In this document: one piece after another, positions 21,126-32,463 of the stretch
Layout of the letters: the number at the start of each line of letters is the position of its first letter
Position numbering within the stretch: position 1 is the first letter of the stretch
Notes under the pieces: generated by a model
Databases searched by the model: none
Told to the model about the DNA's origin: nothing
Seen by the model: the letters and a program-made list of their open reading frames with translations, nothing else
Program-made: the position numbers and the translations under genes
From: Brachypterus glaber
Taxonomy: Eukaryota > Arthropoda > Insecta > Coleoptera > Kateretidae
NCBI GenBank assembly: GCA_958510825.1
Contig: OY294045.1
Span: 10,653,916-10,717,915 of the forward strand
Reading direction: 5' to 3'
DNA length: 64,000 bases

Positions 21126-21513
21126 GCACGGAAAAAAAGGATATCTTGAATCAAAGCAAAACGATCTTGAACCAAGGCCGCCATGGCTTTCGATATGTTC
21201 AACGCCATGACTGTCTTGGATCAAGTCCGCTGTGATCTTGGCATTTGAGGTCCTAGATTTAAGGACATTTCCTTAAATCAAAGCCACTTAAACCATTTAT
21301 TTAAGATCATATTATCTTAAACCAAGTATGTAATTATCTTGATTCAAGATCATATTATCTTTATCCAAGATCATATTATCTTACACCAAGACTTGGTTTA
21401 AGATAATATAATCTTGAATGAAGAGAATTATAATCTTGATTTAAGATTATGATTCTCTTGATTCAAGATCATATTATCTTAAACCAAGACTTGGTGTAAG
21501 ATAAGGACCCCAC
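21126..21513. repeat. Array of palindromic AAGATCATATTATCTTA words
   Basis: It begins CACGGAAAAAAAGGATATCTTGA. About a dozen words of the type GATTCAAGATCATATTATCTT and the reverse alternate with ACCAAGACTTGGT palindromes. The repeated words are self-complementary, so single strands could form stacked hairpins. No coding potential. Confidence 0.8.
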
Positions 21514-22512
21514 AGTCAGGTTCCAGGGTTAATAGAATGGTAAATATTTTGAAACAAATTCTCACACATTTATAATATTATTTCTTACGGCTATGAAATA
21601 TGATACTTTCTTCTGTTAATCGTGTGAAATTTAGTTTGATCAGAAAGTCGAAAACCCTAATATATTAAAATTTTAGCCAAATCTGAACAAATCCACTTTT
21701 AGGACCTGTGTTAAGTATAATTACAAAACTTGAACAACCAGTTCTATTTTTCAAAATTGGTTACTTATATAGTTCTACGCCTAAAATCTATTTCCATTAC
21801 AACATATAATATTGTAAGGGAGTACTTTTGTATAATTTTTTATTGATAAAATCTCAATCTAATTGATCGGGAAATAGACATAATATGTCTTATATTATAA
21901 TTGTTTTTAAATGTAACTGTTTATAATTTTTGTATTTTCTATATAGCTTAACCCTATTGAAAATGACGGATCTGGGCGGGTATAAATGGTGCACAAACCT
22001 GTCATTTTCAACAGGGAAGTAATAAATTATCCCGTTGTATTTTAGCTTTTGAGAAAGTCATAATATATGATGAAACGTAAAGTGTACTGAGAAGCGACGA
22101 AAAAAAAGTGCAAAAATTAACCCAAAACTTTTGTTTTTATGATTCATGAAATATGTATTGACAACATATAGTTTAATAATATTGTTTGAAAATAACAAAA
22201 ATGTTTTTTCTTTAAAAATTCTCATCACGTAACTCTATTTTTGGCCCAAATGGCTTATCATTTTCTGGCAATTGCCCAACAGAGCGATAAAAAATTTCGA
22301 TAAATAATATTTGTGGACACCTGCCATATTTAAAACCAATTAGAAAATAATTGTAATTGAAAAAGTCTAATTTAATGCGGTACAATTATTGATATGCTTT
22401 GATTTATTGTGTCTGGGTTACAGGAGCGGACTGCCTTTTTAAAAATAGGCAAAATAACAAAAGGATCCGTAAAATAAGTAAAAAACAAGATATGTAATTC
22501 TAAGCATTCCAT
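21514..22512. other. Interval with a deleted MITE, otherwise unassigned
   Basis: At 21952-22017 lies an internally shortened relative of the MITE at 63618-63748 (GAAAATGACGG, TCTGGGCGGGTATAAATGGT). The rest is AT-rich without gene signal. Confidence 0.5.
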
Positions 22513-22600
22513 TATACAGGGTGATCAATAACTGCCATGCCAACATTTAAGAGGTGTTTCTACATCCCAAAATATCAAAAAAAGTTCCTATAAAGGTTTT
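22513..22600 (+). mobile_element. Solitary end of the TACAGGGTGATCA MITE family
   Basis: It matches the left terminal repeat of the MITEs at 40220 and 48416 (TATACAGGGTGATCAATAAC, then TATCAAAAAAAGTTCC). It has no matching right end. Confidence 0.8.
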
Positions 22601-22630
22601 CTGGCTGTGGTAGTCTGTTATTATGATTAA

Positions 22631-23200
22631 ACAGCTACACAAAAAAAGTCTGGTACTTTTACGAGACATATGTATTCCTATGTATTTTGAGCCGCTGAAT
22701 TCGAATCTGAGGTCTAAGCATCTCATATGATTAGTTTTAGAGATAACCTCAAAAAACTTAATTTTTGAGTATGAAAACAAGGTTTTTTGAGGTTCCAAAA
22801 CTAATTGGATGAGGTGCTGTTTTGACTTCAAATTAGGGTTAAGCGCCTTAAAATACATAAGAATACAATTGTCTCCAAAAAAGTTATTGATCTTCTTTTT
22901 AGTTTCTGTGGCCCCACATGTAGCCAAAAAAAAGGTCAAGATTTTTTTGAAGACCATTGTGTTCCTATGTGTTTTGAGGCGCTGAACCCGAATTTGAGGT
23001 TGAAACAGCTCATCCAATTAGTTTTGAAAAAAACATTATTTTCGTGTAAAACGAGTATAACGTTTTTGAGGTTATCTCGAAGACTAATCGTATGATGTGC
23101 TATTTTGCCCTCAGATTCGGATTCAGCGACCCAAAATACATAGAAATACATGTGTCTCTTTAAAAGTACCAGACTTTTTTTTCTTTTTATGTGGCTGTGT
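22631..23200. mobile_element. Foldback element of inverted ~150-bp modules, copy 1
   Basis: The ends are inverted repeats (ACAGCTACACAAAAA / TTTTTATGTGGCTGTGT). Inside, four modules alternate in orientation, each containing variants of TATGTATTTTGAGGCGCTGAA and GAGATAACCTCAAAAA. The same modules build the larger element at 48261-49575. The 156- and 71-codon minus-strand ORFs follow the modular repeats and are not considered genes. Confidence 0.8.
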
Positions 23201-25362
23201 TATTATAAATAAAACTAATGTGAAAAAAAAATAAAACTAATTTGTGGAAAATGCGGAAAATTTAAATAAATAATCCACTCAGGAATCCTGAATCACGATC
23301 GATTAAAATGTTACAAAATTATCAAATTATTTAAGCCTATAAAATAATTCCACCTGATGCCAATTATGCAAATTTCAGTTAATCGCTTTTGGAAAATTAA
23401 ATTTTACTTATTATACTCTCCACAGCGTGTAAGCGCCAAAATAGAGGAGCGCTTATGAGCAGCTCTTTATGCCGCGTTTTGATAAACTGCGCATTCGCAC
23501 GCGCATGCGCACGCGCATGCGATGACTGTTTTTCAACGATTCGATCACCGCAGTAATGAGAAGAATCTAGCACATGCTCATGCTTTGCTTATTTTTGTTT
23601 TGACGGATGTCAAAAGTGGCCTCCGTTTAGGCAGTTGTAGTTTTATGAAATAGTTTAATGGTTTGGTTTAGTGATTTTTTTGTAATGGGAGGCATTTTTC
23701 AGATACGATATTTCTGAATTTAGAAGGCGATATATTTTAAGAATCAAATAGGATTATATTTAGGCTAAATAATTTAGCTTTAGCTAATTAAATAATAAAT
23801 GCTCGCCTGGTGTAACAATATGCATAAGAAGTTCATTGTTTTAATCAAATATTGAGAACCTCTGGAGAATACAGTAGAGGGAGTAGAAGCATTTCTTCGG
23901 CCGTATGATCCAGACTCGCTAAAACGTACTGGGTAGTATCCAGTACTATGAGGAGTATTCTATGGAATGCGAAGCACTGATACACTACACTACTACACGG
24001 ATTATTAAAATAATAATTTTTGCATCAATTATAATTATGTAACAGGTACACAAAATTAATTAGAATATAACACATTATTTATCAAATAAATACCCATATA
24101 TTTTTACATACTTTTAAAAAATCAAAATGTAGTAATGTCAACTTTCAGTGAATAAACTGATTTACATCGGCACTTGGTGCTACTAAGAGTGCCGATACAT
24201 TAAAATCTTCGCCGAAAAGTCAAAATCTTTGACCACGTTTTTTTTTCACATTTCTCGACGTTTTAGACCACTCTGAGTCGAAATCATTAAAAAAATTGCG
24301 TCTGTCTGTCTGTCTGGGTGTAAACTCCATTTCTACATGAGATATCGACTTGCGGTTTTTTGCATATTGTTTCTTATCGTATTCCGAAGAGCTGATTAAA
24401 TTTTGGGGGTAAACGATTGGGGGTAAGGGGGTAAAAATAGGGTAAAACTCCTATTTTTAGCGTTTTTTGTTTATAATTAAGGCAATTATTATTTTATTTG
24501 GTTAATTTAGCACTTATATAAAAGATAATCTGAAATTGGTCAAAAAATTTTATAAACAATGTTTTCCTAAAACGCATTGTTTTCGAGATATTGGCGTTTA
24601 AAGCAGTAAAAGGTTTTTTTAGCATATCTCACATATTTATAACCCGATTTCAAAAAATTATATTTTAAATAAAAGCTCTTTTTAAGCCCTATAAAAAATG
24701 TTATATACAGGTTTTTGCTAGAATATAATGTTTTAAAGATACAAAATTTAAAATCAAACAAAACACCTAGTTTGAAATTTGCAAACTAGATGGCTTTAGT
24801 GTACAATAGGGCCGATGTTTTGACAGGGTGCTTGCAACGTTTCATCTAGTTATTTATTTGTTTTCAAAATGGCGATTTCAAAGGCTACATGTTTTTTGCG
24901 GTTAATCAAGAACCAACAAACATTTTACTTTAATACTGATTTAAAATTGTAAGTGATGGACATGAATATGAATATGAATATAATATATTCATAATATATT
25001 TATATTATAAACAGAATAGATAATAAAAAAAACAATCTACTACTGCACTCATGACAAAACTTTAGTCTCTTGATGACAAAAAAAACAAAGATGTCGTCAA
25101 CTAAAAACTTTCCGCTATCTAAAATCTGCTATCCTAGGCAATTGCCTAGTATTGCCTAATGAGAAGTTTAGCCCTGACTGTCCGTGTAAGGTATGTTGGA
25201 TAAAAATATTTTTCACCAGAAATACAAAATTATGAAATAATTAATACTTTTTATTAATTAGTATTTAATATTTTAATTAAATTAAATGTTGGATTCAGCA
25301 ACTCTTTTGTAAATAAAACTATTTTTAATTTTGGCGGAGGCGCCATCACACAAAAAAAGACG
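23201..25362. other. Interval without gene; simple repeats
   Basis: It holds a GC alternating tract (23488-23524), a (CTGT)n tract at 24300-24317 and an ATGAAT-type repeat near 24964. A segment from about 24180 to 24610 reads like an unclassified dispersed repeat. No coding signal. Confidence 0.45.
23488..23524. repeat. Alternating purine-pyrimidine CGCACGCGCATG tract
   Basis: About 37 bases dominated by CG, CA and TG steps, in a very AT-rich setting. Such tracts can adopt left-handed DNA; no regulatory role is shown. Confidence 0.75.
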
Positions 25363-25562
25363 NNNNNNNNNNNNNNNNNNNNNNNNNNNNNNNNNNNNNN
25401 NNNNNNNNNNNNNNNNNNNNNNNNNNNNNNNNNNNNNNNNNNNNNNNNNNNNNNNNNNNNNNNNNNNNNNNNNNNNNNNNNNNNNNNNNNNNNNNNNNNN
25501 NNNNNNNNNNNNNNNNNNNNNNNNNNNNNNNNNNNNNNNNNNNNNNNNNNNNNNNNNNNNNN
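25363..25562. other. Assembly gap, exactly 200 N
   Basis: A run of 200 unknown bases, probably a fixed-size scaffold gap. The ORFs that cross it are artefacts. Confidence 0.99.
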
Positions 25563-25893
25563 AAGTTTATCGCAGATGTCCAAGGCACATTTATCACACT
25601 TTTCCGCAACGGCATTGTAGTTCTTTCCTTGTCTATGAGTATACTCCTCTTAGTGGCAAGTAGTTTTCCTGAAGCTTTAGATATTATAGAGTCTTAGTTT
25701 TTTCCTGGTGAAGATTAGGGTCACTCCACCCAGCTGCGTTTTTTTTTTTGACAACCGTAACCCTAGTGAAGAAAACTTAATATATTTATGTAAAAATTAA
25801 TTTATATTGTATTGATACAATTCTACCTATAACTTGTTTTTAAATAGATTTTTCAAATAGAATAGAATAAAATTTATTTCTTACAAAATAAAT
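25563..25893. other. Interval without recognised feature
   Basis: Sequence right of the assembly gap. No gene or repeat assignment. Confidence 0.4.
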
Positions 25894-27222
25894 GTATACA
25901 GAGCGGTACAAAAGTCAACTACCTTCTAAACTTTTGAACGAGTTGAGATATCGACTTCAAATTTAGTACTCGTAAATAAGGCAACTTAAACTATATTTTT
26001 TCATAATTTGATATTTTTAACTCTTAAAATGTGGACATGGGGCATGGGGGAGATTATTTTTAAATAGATAGGGGGCCGTGTGACACATCATTTTAAAGCA
26101 TATAAAATTCTTAATTTTAAATTTTTTAAAAATATTTTTAAGGTTTTAATTTTCTAGTTTTTGATTGCTAAAAAATTCGATTTTTTAAGATTTTTTTGCA
26201 AATGTTTATTTTTAGACCTATTTTAAACCCCAAAAAAAATTCTAAAAAAATAAAAATATATATAGTCGAATAGAGTATTTTATAAACTTTAAAAATATGT
26301 CACAGGACTTCCTTTCTATTTAAAACATCCCTTCCCCCCATTTTAAGAGCTGAAAATATCAAATATATGCAAAAAGATAGTTTAAGTTGTCTTGTTTAAA
26401 AGGGGCGCCGTCTTTTACAGCGCCAAATTTACCGCTTCGACCATTAGCGCTCCGTCCTTTACCGCGCCGGCAATTACCGCGCCTAGGACATTACCGCGCC
26501 AAGGTCACTACCGCGCCATCATTCAAAATTCAAAAGTCCATTACCGCGCCTAGCCATTATCTTCTTTAAATTTTTATGAATACATCAAAATCTTCCGATT
26601 TTATTTTGTTATTTCGACTTAAAAAAGGATTTAGGTTTGGACTTTTTCAAATTATAAAATACCTAGTTTTAATATATTGTTGTATGATTTTTTCATGTGT
26701 TTTTTTTTTGTGTGATTTTGTTCGATTTATACACAAGTGCTTTTTTGTGCTATTTTTTATTGAGTTTTAGTATTTCTTTAATCGAAATATTTATTTAGTA
26801 CACAAAAGGAAGAGTATCAGTAACAATTTCGATAGAAATTATCAAAAGCATTTGAAATAAAGATTTGGCTATTTGGTTTGGTTGTTGGTTGGTTGGTTGA
26901 AAGGTATTGTTCAAAATTAATATAAATGATTATATCTATTGTTAAATTAAAAAATAAACTTTTTGTTAAATAAATGTTGTTTCACTTGTTACAAATAAAA
27001 ATAAAATCGAAAACTAAAGAAATTACATTAAAATAAATTCAAACCAAAAGTTAACATAGGCGCGGAAATGTTTTAGGCGCGGTCACAATCGGCGCGGTAA
27101 AGGACAGGTGGAAAAGGGTGGCGCGGTAATGGGCGGCGCGGTAAACTATACGCGGTTTTGTCCGGCGCTGTAAAAGACCCTACCTGTTTAAAAGTGGGGT
27201 GAGTTTTAGACCGCCCTGTATA
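25894..27222. mobile_element. TATACAGAGCGGT element, host of the Foldback-like insertion
   Basis: The left end TATACAGAGCGGTAC and the right end ACCGCCCTGTATA are terminal inverted repeats. The left 200 bp also matches 37699-37905 (AACTTTTGAACGAGTTG, TATCGACTTCAAATTT, AAAATGTGGACA). Removing the insertion 26403-27184 restores a compact repeat of about 540 bp. Confidence 0.65.
26403..27184. mobile_element. Foldback/MULE-like element with TTACCGCGCC arrays
   Basis: This 782-bp element has GC-rich ends built from repeated TTACCGCGCC on the left (to about 26560) and GGCGCGGTAA on the right (from about 27056), in inverted orientation; the outermost part shares GTCTTTTACAGCGCC. It is flanked by a direct repeat TGTTTAAAAG at 26393-26402 and 27185-27194, of which 9-10 bp can be target duplication. 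The middle is AT-rich with one 64-codon hydrophobic ORF of no recognised family and a (TTGG)n tract. Tandem repeats inside long inverted ends plus a ~9-bp duplication are the features of Foldback elements of the MULE superfamily. Confidence 0.85.
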
Positions 27223-27407
27223 ATGCACGTGCACACATTGAATTTGGGAAACTCTTCGTTTTTGAGTCCGAAATAAACGTGTAATACTTCTCTTCTGTAA
27301 AGCTGCGAAGAGTATAATAATTTCTGCAACTTTTCCTCTTTATATTGTTAAAATTTTATCACCTGCATGTAAAAGGTTTCCATTTAATGTTTACATGTTG
27401 AAAATTA
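27223..27407. other. Short interval without recognised feature
   Basis: No gene or repeat assignment. Confidence 0.4.
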
Positions 27408-27568
27408 TTTTTCTACGACTGCTTTAGAATGTAAGCAAATACACACACTGTTCAAACACAGAATGAATCCATTCTAACCCTAGATACTGTATGAATATTC
27501 CGTATCAAGTGTTAGAATGAGCACATGTAGTGCCATCTCTTTGTTTATAAAAGTAAAGAAAACTGTAG

Positions 27569-27572
<4 letters not shown>

Positions 27573-27614
<42 letters not shown>
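27573..27614. repeat. (TA)n microsatellite
   Basis: About 21 perfect TA dinucleotides inside repeat R copy B. Confidence 0.97.
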
Positions 27615-27618
<4 letters not shown>

Positions 27619-27861
27619 ACCATGAAATATTGAATAATTTACATAAAGTTTATTAGTTTTTCTTAATATTTGACCAGTTTTTTATCAATTTAGTTCAAAA
27701 AATTAAAACTGCTCCATCTATTGTTAAATATTTCAACCTGATATATGTCACAACAATCTGACATAACCAACAATTTTTACATTATATATTGTAAATATGT
27801 GCTAAAATTAAATAAAAATCTTTTTTAACTACTGATTTGATAAAATTATTAAATAACATTA

Positions 27862-28039
27862 AAATATAAAGAACTTTCACTTTCGGGTTTAGACCGTGTT
27901 AATGGATTTTCACTTTCCGACATTTCGTCTCTTACTACTAGAGACGAAACGTCGGAAAGTGAAAATCCATTAACACGGTCTAAACCCGAAAGTGAAAGTT
28001 CTTTATATCTTAATGGCCGTGAAAGCTTAAAATCTAAAA
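27862..28039 (+). mobile_element. Hairpin retroposon with hammerhead remnant, copy 1
   Basis: A 178-bp insertion in repeat R, flanked by an 11-bp direct repeat AAATAACATTA (27851-27861 and 28040-28050). The empty site is seen in copies A, C and D. It folds into two 65-bp arms (27868-27932, 27940-28004) with one mismatch and a 7-base loop, then ends in an A-rich tail after GTGAAAGCTTAAAATCT. The right arm carries AGAGAC, GAAAC, GTC and GGA in hammerhead order. The left half of a hammerhead seems to have been replaced by a reverse copy of the right arm. Confidence 0.85.
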
Positions 28040-28310
28040 AAATAACATTAATTGCTTTATTTAAAAATATGTGTTTTGCTGCATTTGCAATATCGAGTAA
28101 CAAAAAACATTGTTTTTAACCTTGTCCGCAGTTTAAAGCCATACAGTGTTTCATATTTGCAGTCGAAGAAAAAGTATAGTCTGCAACACGTATGGAATAG
28201 TCATTCCGCGCTCGCGGGACCGCCATACTCGCCTACCGACTCGTATGACAAACTTTCCGCTCGCGTGGAATATTGTCTATTCCATACTAGTTATAGAATA
28301 TACTATTCTA

Positions 28311-28583
28311 TTAAATTTTACTGCATAATATACTGCTGTTTTTCCAGAACCATTAGAGTTTATTTTGATATTGTTGACAACAACAAAACAATTTGTTATA
28401 TAAGATTACATAGTATCGGAAGTTGGTATCTAGGGTCGACAAATGTATGTGTAGGTATAACAAATACGGACTGTAAGATAACACAGGTCAACAGCTCAAA
28501 AAGTGCCTAGGTTCTGTAAACGGATTCTGACACTACGTTTAAGTAAAAACTTTAAATGCCTGATTACTAGCCAGATAATAAAA
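28311..28583. other. Short interval without recognised feature
   Basis: No gene or repeat assignment. Confidence 0.4.
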
Positions 28584-28951
28584 AATTTTTAGCACACAAC
28601 GTTTTCGAGATAATTGACCCCAAACTTGACTTGACAAATTAATTATAATTTTGACACATTACACAATATGTTTGAAAATGGGTATAGTTTTTGAGGTTGA
28701 TAAAACCGAATCCTATGTTAAAAATTCAAAAATTCAAAATGACATCCATTTAAGGCAAAAAAAATTGAAATTTAAACCCACCATATTTTATCCGCCATTT
28801 TGAATTTTTTAATATCGGATTCGATTTTAGCAACCTCAAAAACCATGGGATACTCATTTTTAAACATAGAAAAATTAATTAAAATTTTGAAAGATTACAC
28901 ACTATTTTAACATTATCTCGAAAACGGCGTGTAGTAAAAACCTTTTATTCA
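28584..28951. mobile_element. ~370-bp foldback element
   Basis: The left and right halves are imperfect reverse complements throughout: the outer blocks contain ACGTTTTCGAGATAAT, the inner ones AATTAATTA and GATTC near the centre. No ORF and no target duplication were identified. Confidence 0.75.
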
Positions 28952-28956
28952 ATACA

Positions 28957-29285
28957 TACAGATAATAAGACAATTACCAGCTTTATTTTAAATAGATAAA
29001 TTAAATAATAAACCTCGCGTGGCTTTTACTTTATTGAGCGGATAATTATTTATTTTACCCACTCAACTGTCACTTGTCAAATTATTTTCTTGTAAATGTC
29101 ATTAAAATTTTTAATAAAAATATGAATTCCTAAGCTATTTATTGGATAAAACCTTGTATGGCACTCATGGGTAAACCGATATTGCCCTCTCGAAAATTAT
29201 CCTGCTTGGCTGACACCTCGCAGGTTAATTTTCTCATGGGCAATATCTTACTTTACCCACTAGTACCATAAATAACTATTATTAT
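28957..29285 (-). mobile_element. Repeat W, copy 1
   Basis: About 330 bp repeated in opposite orientation at 50541-50880 (shared GACAGTTGAGTGGGTAAAAT in that orientation). One end has an internal hairpin with arms GGGTAAAG...ATATTGCCC and GGGCAATATCGGTTTACCC around GCAGG/CCTGC. There is no coding capacity. Confidence 0.8.
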
Positions 29286-30159
29286 CAGGCTAGTGGCTAG
29301 AATCCGTTGACAGAACCCAGACACCTTAAAATGTTTTTTATTTGGTGGAGCTGTGTAAATGTTTCAATTAGAAAAGGATACTATTAAATACATCAATCTG
29401 TTTTTTAAAAAGTTATTGTCTACGTTTAGAAATAGATGGCGCTCAAATATACTTCAAGCTAATGACTACTTCTCAAGTGAATTATGTCTGAATTTTTTGT
29501 TCAGCGAAGGCCGGTAGCTGCGCAGTCTACCAATATCACTCTGAGCGATGACTGAAAAAATTATTAATAATAATTATTTGCATAAGTATAATCAAAGTTT
29601 AAAAAATACCAAAAAAAAAAAAAAACTTAAAAAAAATCAACATTTTTTTTTATTTTCTTTTTGCAAAAATGATTTTTTTTAATGATAGTTTTTTAATTTT
29701 TAAGAAAAGTTTAACCTCCATAACCTTTTTGTTGTTGGGGGCATTACTTTCAAAATTGGTAAAATTGATGATCCTTATAATAAAAGCTGTTTTTCCTAAA
29801 AAAGTTTGTTTTAAAAGTTTAACCCTCCATAACTTTTTGTTTTAGGGGGATTATTTTTAAATTTGTTAGAATTGATCCTTATAATAAAAATAATTTTTCC
29901 TAACAAAGTTACGTTAATCGGAAATTTCTTTTTTCGATTTTTAAAAAAGTTTAACCCCCCATAACTTTTTTGTTTTTGGGGGGGTTACTTTCAAAAACAA
30001 TAGGGAACTTTCCTTCTTAGAAATTGATTTATCCTGAAAAAGTCGATCGGATTATTCGTTAGTATATTAATGAAACCTGAAACAAATTTATATATCCAAG
30101 AATTTTTTGAAAATTTTTAAAAATTAGAAACTACCGTATAATATTATTAATATGACAAG
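29286..30159. other. Interval with a homopolymer-rich dispersed repeat
   Basis: From about 29620 to 30070 the sequence repeats blocks such as GTTTAACCCCCCATAAC and GATCCTTATAATAAA. The same blocks occur at 34380-34562 and 35263-35310. A piece of the GATATTGGTAGACTG repeat lies inverted near 29522. No gene. Confidence 0.5.
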
Positions 30160-30877
30160 GAATAGTATATTCTATAACTAGTATGGAATAGACAATATTC
30201 TGCGCGAGCGGAAAGTTTGTCATACGAGCCGGAAGGCGAGTATGACGGTCTCGCGAACGCGGAATGACTATTCCATACGTGTTGTAGACTATACTTTTTC
30301 TTCGACTGCAAATATGACACAATGTATGGCTTTAAACTGCGGAAAAGGTTAAAAACAATGTTTTTTGTGACTCGACATTGTAAATGCAACAAAACACATA
30401 TTTTTAAATAAAGCAATTAATGTTATTTAATAATTTTATCAAATCAGTAGTTAAAAAAGATTTGTATTTAATTTTAGCACATATTTACAAATTATAATGC
30501 AAAAATTGAAGGTTATGTCAGATTGTTGTGACATATATCAGGTTTAAATATTCAACAATAGATGGAGCAGTTTTAATTTTTTGAACTAAATTGATAAAAA
30601 ACTGGTCAAATATTAAGACAAACTAATAAACTTTATGTAATTTTAACGCAAAACTTTAAATTGCATTAAATTATTCAATATTTCATGGTAAAATAGATAT
30701 ATTTTTGCTAATTTTGCTACAGTTTTTTTTTACTTTTATAAACAAGAGATGGCACTACATGTGCTCATTCTAACACTTGATACGGAATATTCATACCATA
30801 TCTAGAGCTAGAATGGATTCATTCTGTGTTTAAACAGTGTGTGTATTTGATTACATTCTAAAGCAGTCGTAGAAAAA
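30160..30877 (-). mobile_element. 720-bp repeat family R, copy C
   Basis: Full-length minus-strand copy with the same 5' and 3' limits as copy A; the GC-rich hairpin is at about 30180-30280. It lacks the internal insertion seen in copy B, giving one of the empty sites. Confidence 0.88.
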
Positions 30878-32463
30878 GTTATTATTTACTTATGTTATTC
30901 TAAAACCCACATTGTTAGGTTCAATGAAAGATAACGTAACATTCTTTTACTTATTAAAGAACAACTGAAAAAAATACTTAGCACTTCTAGTTATTGTAGA
31001 TCAATTCTTCTCGTGGGTAACTTTTTATTATTACAAATAAATATTATTCAATTACTAAATAAACATCTTCAGATTTGTGGTTTTATATTTTTAGGAAAGT
31101 CCGACACCGGTAAACTTATTATTGTTACGTTGTCGTGTATCCTTAACCCTCCTTTATATAAAGAGATATATTATGTCATCCAAGTTTTCCTTATACCTAA
31201 GATGTATTATATTGCAAAAGCAAATATTATTTCATTTTGTAATAAATCTTGCGTAGGTATGTTCTAAAAAATATATAAATAGAAAATTTCTTACTTCGTC
31301 GAGTTTTGTTCAATTTTTTTAAATTATCTTATACATAATAAAACAGACAAAGAAAAATCGTTAAAAGTTAAAGCTGTATAAATATTACCTTGTAATTTTT
31401 GGCTTTGATATATTTTTTGACATTTTATTTTCCAATTGAAGAATAGGATACTGAACAAAAATATACCTTAAAAGCATTAAAAATTCGATTTTTTTAAAAT
31501 TTTTAATTTGGAAATTTATCATTGGCCTTAGGTTGGCCAACGTACGTTGGTTCATAATACTGCCTATTGGCCAATGTACAATTTTACGATCGAAATTATC
31601 GTTCGCTTTAAAGCGGCCTTCGGGCGGCCAATTTAGGACCAATGCAGTTTTGCCAACATTGGCCCGTAGAAAAGTCCTCAGTATGTAGGCCCAATGTGGG
31701 TTTTCCAACGGTCGGCCAACGAACCAATGTTTGTTGGGTAAGTCTTTATCACATTATAAGAATATGTCATAAAAAATACATAATGTAAAGTGCAATAAGC
31801 GACTAAGCTTAATAATGAAAAGTAATACTTATTTTTTCTATTTTGCGACTCTTATAAGCCCATAATCACACGCATTTTTCGTGTTCTTATAAGAGGTTTT
31901 AACTTTTTTTTTTCAGATTTTAAAATTCTATACTTACTTCATTTAACCTAGAGAATAACTGACTATAATCATATAAAAGATTATCCGCCTAAAAGGGACT
32001 ATTCGATCACTGTGCAACGGCTTAAAGAGAGACATTTTTACGGTTATATAATACAATATATAATATATTCTTCCCTCGCACTATCATATTTTACATATTT
32101 ATGTCAAGAGGCTAAGTAGAGTGAGCTTTTTACATTTATAACTGATTTAGGGGCCATGCTAAAGCTTAAAGCGTCTTTAGGGGCTCTCGTACTGCTATAT
32201 ATAAAACTGGATACGATATGAATCTGTATCACGCTTGGCAGATTTTCGTTTCAACGAAAAGAAAAAAATATCAAATACTTAAAAGAAATAAATATAAATC
32301 ACACGTGCACGTCAAAGACTGGTCTAAGAAAACCAAGAAAAACTATGTACAAGAGACCAAGGTAAACATTAATTGATGCATCAAGGTTGACGCCTCCAGT
32401 TTTGGGAATTTTAGCAAACCTTCAGCTAGATTATTTTTTATTTGAATGTACCGGTATTTTCTT
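30878..32463. other. Interval without gene; TTGGCC repeat block
   Basis: At 31520-31740 several copies of TTGGCCAA-like and CCAACG words occur in both orientations, probably a decayed TIR element. 31830-31915 is the inverted partner of 20490-20580. The remainder is AT-rich. Confidence 0.5.

Larger units (their letters stand above)
27408..28310 (+). mobile_element. 720-bp repeat family R, copy B, with two internal expansions
   Basis: Same ends and order as copy A. It is longer because of a (TA)n expansion at 27573-27614 and the hairpin insertion at 27862-28039. The 3' GC-rich hairpin is present near 28190-28288. The ~85-codon ORF starting at 28052 recurs in copies C and D only because the DNA is repeated. 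Confidence 0.85.

Noticed and set aside
22547..23151. 156- and 71-codon minus-strand ORFs
   Set aside because: They follow the inverted modules of the foldback element and recur in the other copy with different frames.
25254..25663. ORFs spanning the N block
   Set aside because: They consist mostly of unknown residues from an assembly gap.
28052..28510. Conserved ~85-residue ORF in three copies of repeat R
   Set aside because: Its conservation equals that of the DNA repeat; it crosses the hairpin and is not open in copy A. No domain is recognised.
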